Assembly: GCA_950022655.1 (NCBI GenBank)
Contig: OX465590.1
Span: 40,450,218-40,514,217 of the forward strand
Length of the DNA: 64,000 nt
Source of the DNA: Alentia gelatinosa
Lineage: Eukaryota > Annelida > Polychaeta > Phyllodocida > Polynoidae
Direction of reading: 5' to 3'
The position numbers and the translations under genes were made by a program. The notes under the pieces were generated by a model. The model worked only from the letters and a program-made list of their open reading frames with translations, searched no databases and was not told where the DNA came from. This document shows positions 59,928-64,000 of the stretch, piece after piece. How positions within the stretch are numbered: position 1 is the stretch's first letter; each line of letters begins with the position of its first letter.

Positions 59928-62900
59928 CTGAAACAGGAAGGGATTTAACCGTGATATCATAAGACATGACAATATAAGTACAATATATGGAAAAACAAGA
60001 CTAAAACATGTAGACGGTATATAGAACTACCATCCTACAGATCATAAAATTTATTTTGAACTGATTTATGGCACTTTACGCATTGATGATTTTGGCTTTT
60101 TCCCCATATAGGTACATACCTACCCCGAGATAAACAGCTAAGAAATGAGATCTATTGGGTTAAATGGAAATTTTATTTTGGAAATAGAAGACAAGCCCCT
60201 CAGCGGTCCCCGATTTCTTTGACATGAAAATTCCCATGGAAGACAGATCCACGGGGGCCTACATTTTCGTAGTCCAGAGAGCCAACTTGTAATTTATGAA
60301 ACAATTCAAAAAGATTTCTTCATCCATCTGCATTTCTTTCCTATCCACAGCTTTTATATGATATAGTATTGGCAAATCTGTAGGCAGTGACAATAGGCCT
60401 TTTTCCACAGGGCGGTGTCGCACCTTATCTGGTTGGCTACGCAATGCCTGCAGCCAAACATTCACCTGGCAACCTATTCTTTAGCACTGGAACACTGAGT
60501 GTATGAGCGTTTTACGTTCAAAATACCCGTGTACATTATTTATACAGAAATAAAAATAATTACACCGTATTCTATGGTATTCCAGTTACAATTTGGTATG
60601 TCATACATGCATATCACCTCAATGATACCATAGATATACCTTAGATAACACAGGGACACCTAAGCTGCATACACACTAATACATTGGCATGCCTATCTAT
60701 AATATGCTTATCTTTTTCCAAGTTAAAACCAAGATAATTATCAACTATAAAGTTTAGACAGCTCAGACTCGTTGATAAAATATCCTAGTTTGCTTCAACA
60801 ATTTAATCTGTCAAAAAACAACACTCCTGTAATCACACCCACCATTCACACTTTAGGTGTGATTACTGTGTGGCTCTATGGGCATATAGCCGGACTCGAA
60901 CGTGTTTGTCCGAGCGGCCGCGTTACTACACAGTGGGCCGTTAGGCGGCGCTGAACGGCAACATCTGTATTATGCAGCGCACCCTTCTCGTACTTACGGA
61001 GGTGATGGTATCTCCCTTCAGCACGATTGTCATAGTTGCATCCAAACCAGCAAATTTCTCAGAGAAGACGATCTTGTCGCCATCCATGGTCCACACAGCC
61101 TGACAAATGGTAAAGTTAGAAAGTCTGTCAGTCAAAGACTCAGTTTCACTTTTTAAGAATTAACACATGTAATAGGCCACAATATACTACAGTAATATAT
61201 ATTATTAATTTTGTACTGTGCTATATATATAAGAGAGGACCTGATTATTATCCCTACTAAAGGACACGCGGAATTCTCTTGATGAAAAATGACTTTATTA
61301 TCTACCTAATTCAACATGTACTTTTGTATATATGTTATGTTATCTATATCAATTTAGTTGAGAGACGGGATAATACTGTATCATTGGCGTAGCCATGAAA
61401 ACCAGTTGTTCAACAACTGAGGCTATATGCCACCTATATTGAATCCCAATGGGGAAAAAATATGTTCATCTTTTCCAAAAATGTTGAAAATGTAAATTTT
61501 TATTGATTCAATAAAGGAAATTATACATCAAAAAAGAATCTTCTGCGTAACCTTATGATAAAGCCACCACAGAGTGAAAAGATTATCTCCAGTTTTATAT
61601 GTTGCGGTCTCCAGCTGTATCTACCTTAGGTTCATGAAGCGAAGTTCAGTGAATTACGCAGCAGTCAAACAAGGTAGAGTGCAGACCAAGTTATACTCAT
61701 TGAGTGGGTTTTCTGATTTTATCTCACCTCGTATACTATTTACTAATTAATCAAATAAAGCACCAAATTAGCCATTGATAAATAAACCTAGACGATCCTG
61801 GATATCAATCTCCAACCAGATATCCTGACCAGTAACAAGGAACTCTGCATGGAGAGTGTTGGACAAGCCTGGCGTTAAACAGCGCCAGAAATCGGACACC
61901 ATTACCGATTTGACCAGTCCCTGTATCGAGGAGAGGAGGGGTGGAGTAAGCTGAGGGATACAGGGACTGGGCCAGTCTAGGTTATGATCTCACCCCTGGA
62001 ATAAATGTCCATAGGCTTAACATTGGGAACTCGTTCCCCATGCCCCTATAAGTATTGCAGTCCGTTCTCCATGGTATATATATCCTGAGTGTTGTCCATT
62101 CTTTTAATGTGTACAGGGTGAGATAAATACAGAAAGCAACTCGTTTTGGTCAAAGAAGTCATTCTCCAACTCGTTTGAATGTTAGATGATATTCACTCGG
62201 CTGTCGCCTGGTTCATATCACACCGCATCAAACTCGTGGAGAACGACGACTTTGACCAAAACTTGTTGGTTTCTTCTTTATAATCCTACCCCTAATATAA
62301 AAGCCCATAGGGTTAACATTGTGAATCCGTATTCAACTATGAACTGGATACAGAGTTTCATAACCCACAAGTGTATTGCAGTATTTTAATCATGTGAGTA
62401 AAATATGGACCAATCATAGAGCAGCACCCCAGCATCTGCCAAAGTAGTTCCAGCAGTTTCGTGGGGCCCTCGATGACAAGCGAGATGGCAGAGGCTACTA
62501 CATTGCAGCCTTACCCTGGAATGCTTACTTGTTAGAGTTTAATTTAATAATTTTTACATTCAGTGGGGGGTAGGATAAAATCAAAACCTTATTCGTTTTG
62601 AGGTTGAGAAAATTTCTTTCCATCTTGTCTCTCTCTGTGCTTCCCCATGGAGGTGTGCGTAGAGTTCAGACTCCTTAGAATTTTTTTTTTTTTTTTTTTT
62701 TCCGTTTTTTTTATATTCGTTTTGATATTGGCTCCCGTATTCGACTCCTGGAGTTTTGGCGTAGTGATTTCACGAGGCGTCGAATACGGGAGCCAATATC
62801 AAAACTCATCCAGTTTTACGATAATACTCCATGGTATATATATCCTGAGTGTTGTCCATTCTTTTAGTGTGTACAGGGGTGAGATAAATACAGAAAGCAA

Positions 62901-63604
62901 CTCGTTTTGGTCAAAGAAGTCATTCTCCAACTCGTTTGAATGTTAGATGATATTCACTCAGCTGTCGTCTCGTTCATATCACACCGCATCAAACTCGTGG
63001 AGAACGACGACTTTGACCAAAACTTGTTGGTTTCTTCTTTATTATCCTACCCCTAATAAAGAAACCGCCATAGACTTAACATAGGGAAATTTTATGTGGC
63101 AGGCCGTGACATAAAGTGTTTTTTTATGCCACTAGAGTAATAACAATATTGACCAATCAGAGAGCAGGATGTCAGCTACTATGAAAAAAGTTCTGTTGGT
63201 CGTTGACTCAATATTTATCTTTTAATAATACAAAGGCATAGATGGGGTAGGATAAATACGAAACCGAACTCGAGTTAGACTTGTCAATGTCTATGCCACT
63301 CTGGTCAGGTTTGCTCCTCACTACACTCGGCTACGCCTCGTGTAGTAATACACGACCTTCCTGTTGTGGCATAAACATTGTCAAGTCTAACTCTCGTTCG
63401 GTTTCTACTAAGTACTTACGGTCATCTTGCGGCCGTCGACCGTCTCGATCTCCTGAGGCACGCCGAGCACGTGCTTCTCCTCGGCCTCCAGCTTGCCGTT
63501 GGTGATGTACTTGATGGTGAGCTCATTGCCAGCAGCAATCACCTCGTTCACGATCTCGTCCTTGTCCAGAGTCTTGGCGGCCTCCAAGATCTCTTTACTT
63601 GTGC
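59877..63604 (-). CDS. Fatty-acid-binding protein, exons 2-4 (5' end off window)
   Basis: Three minus-strand exons, 63420-63604, 60998-61099 and 59877-59927, join in frame to 111 residues. With a first exon of about 25 residues this gives the usual 130-140 residues and four exons of this family. The fragment shows the beta-barrel pattern: helix II (SKEILEAAK), NELTIKYITNGK, the DGRKMT turn, AVWTMDGDKIVF, ATMTIVLKGD and a final strand. These proteins carry fatty acids or related hydrophobic ligands in the cytosol. The C-terminal ligand motif R-x-Y of classic members is not evident in ARCSLTMKKL, so ligand preference may differ. Family identity rests on pattern and exon structure; a related cellular retinoid-binding or Na/Ca-exchanger-regulator type member is possible. 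Confidence 0.82.
60998..61099 (-). CDS. FABP exon 3
   Basis: Acceptor TTTGTCAG|GCT, donor TCC|GTAAGT; exactly 102 bp, the usual size of FABP exon 3. Encodes AVWTMDGDKIVFSEK onward. Confidence 0.9.
61102..61794. other. FABP intron 2, unassigned part
   Basis: AT-rich with no repeat ends recognised. Confidence 0.4.
61795..61985. repeat. GGGACTGG family repeat fragment
   Basis: GATATCCTGACCAGTAAC and ACCAGTCCCTGTATCGAGG match the end of 40395-41060. Confidence 0.6.
61988..62275. repeat. TATCTCACCCC family, long form
   Basis: ATCTCACCCCTGGAATAAAT to CTTTGACCAAAACTTG; almost the same as 46993-47265. Confidence 0.65.
62276..62824. repeat. Composite TATCCTACCCC element with poly-T insert
   Basis: AATCCTACCCCTAATATAAA to GGGGGTAGGATAAAA, then a hairpin interrupted by a T-run (62681-62700). 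Confidence 0.5.
62825..63035. repeat. TATCTCACCCC family, second copy lacking left end
   Basis: From ACTCCATGGTATATATATCC to CTTTGACCAAAACTTG, a direct repeat of 62068-62275. Confidence 0.6.
63038..63405. repeat. TATCCTACCCC unit plus hairpin next to FABP exon 2
   Basis: TTATCCTACCCCTAATAAAG to GGGGTAGGATAAATAC (63038-63256), then a hairpin from GAAACCGAACTCGAGTTAG to CTAACTCTCGTTCGGTTTC (63260-63405). The hairpin ends 12 bp from the donor of FABP exon 2. Confidence 0.6.
63420..63604 (-). CDS. FABP exon 2
   Basis: Acceptor TCTTATCCAG|GC, donor ATGACC|GTAAGT; 185 bp. After two bases that complete a split codon it encodes TSKEILEAAKTLDKDEIVNE onward to DGRKMT. The acceptor's pyrimidine tract and AG are part of the first unit of the adjacent minisatellite. 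Confidence 0.87.
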
Positions 63605-64000
63605 CTGGATAAGAGACAGGATATATGAATAATGCCTGGATAAGAGACAGGATATATGAATAATGCCTGGATAAGACACAGGATATATGAATAATGCCTG
63701 GATAAGACGCAGGATATATGAATAATGCCTGGATAAGACACAGGATATATGAATAATGCCTGGATAAGACACAAGATATATGAATAATGCCTGGATAAGA
63801 GACAGGATATATGAATAATGCCTGGATAAGAGACAGGATATATAAATAATGCCTGGATAAGAGACAGGATATATGAATAATGCCTGGATAAGACACAGGA
63901 TATATAAATAATCCCTGGATAAGACACAGGATATATGAATAATGCCTGGATAAGAGACAGGATATATGAATAATGCCTGGATAAGACACAAGATATATAA
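63604..64000. repeat. 31-bp minisatellite, about 13 units, open at the edge
   Basis: Units of 31 bp beginning CCTGGATAAGAGACAGG (variants AAGACACAGG, AAGACGCAGG, AAGACACAAG) followed by ATATATGAATAATG. On the minus strand each ends ...CCTGTCTCTTATCCAG|G, i.e. a branch-like AT segment, pyrimidine tract and AG. The 31-bp length has no stops in any minus frame, which makes three spurious long frames. Confidence 0.95.

Noticed and set aside
60941..61135. Longer FABP exon 3 reading from an upstream ATG
   Set aside because: The frame contains the splice donor and acceptor at the expected 102-bp spacing; the extra residues at both ends are intron.
63408..63991. 193-, 147- and 110-codon frames with repeated YPGIIHISC
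   Set aside because: The 31-bp unit has no stop in any minus frame; these are the minisatellite read three ways, fused to FABP exon 2.

Overview
The window is animal (invertebrate bilaterian, probably marine) nuclear DNA. It is AT-rich and intron-rich, with sparse GT-AG genes, no operons, and dense small palindromic transposons and satellites. I could place it only at this level: the families present (SUEL lectin/CUB/sushi receptor, Shaw-like Kv channel, fatty-acid-binding protein) do not separate lophotrochozoan from deuterostome. No bacterial or organellar signature was seen.

Three protein-coding genes are well supported. (1) A two-exon plus-strand gene at 21123-22827 encodes a 511-residue type I membrane protein: signal peptide, SUEL-type galactose-binding lectin domain, CUB domain, sushi domain, one transmembrane helix and a roughly 160-residue tail. 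It is a GC-rich island with a CRE/TATA/initiator promoter and an ATG-free leader. (2) A minus-strand voltage-gated potassium channel (Kv3/Shaw-like) lies between about 55.5 kb and 40.8 kb in four exons that join in frame. It carries an intact zinc-binding T1 motif, S1-S6 and a TVGYGD filter, but TVP where most Kv channels have PVP. Its C-terminal end is ambiguous: the last exon either reads through into a repeat or splices on, possibly to a lysine-rich coiled-coil exon at 35.3 kb. (3) The last three exons of a minus-strand fatty-acid-binding-protein gene lie at 63604-59877; the first exon is beyond the right edge.

Most of the rest is repeat. Several foldback families share short AGCC/GGCC-type ends and 3-bp TAA/TTA target duplications, as in non-autonomous PIF/Harbinger elements: A (GGCGTCCACCTACTACGAT), B (CCCCCACCTACCACGAT), C (GCCCAATGCCCATCTACCG) and D (CATAAGACAGCGACA). 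Others are pogo-like ends with TA sites (CAGTAGAACCCCGC), one piggyBac-like element with TTAA sites, hairpins of 110-150 bp, and unclassified families beginning TATCTCACCCC or TTTATCCTACCCC. Several are nested with readable target duplications, giving a relative insertion history. No transposase was found, and one short LINE ORF tail is the only trace of a retroelement protein.

Tandem arrays sit against exons: a 31-bp minisatellite whose every unit copies the 3' splice site of FABP exon 2; a 241-bp two-monomer higher-order repeat abutting the Kv start codon; and a 200-bp (TA)n tract about 28 bp from the Kv exon 4 acceptor. A threefold 450-bp tandem duplication follows a second CRE/TATA module 1.5 kb downstream of the lectin-receptor gene.
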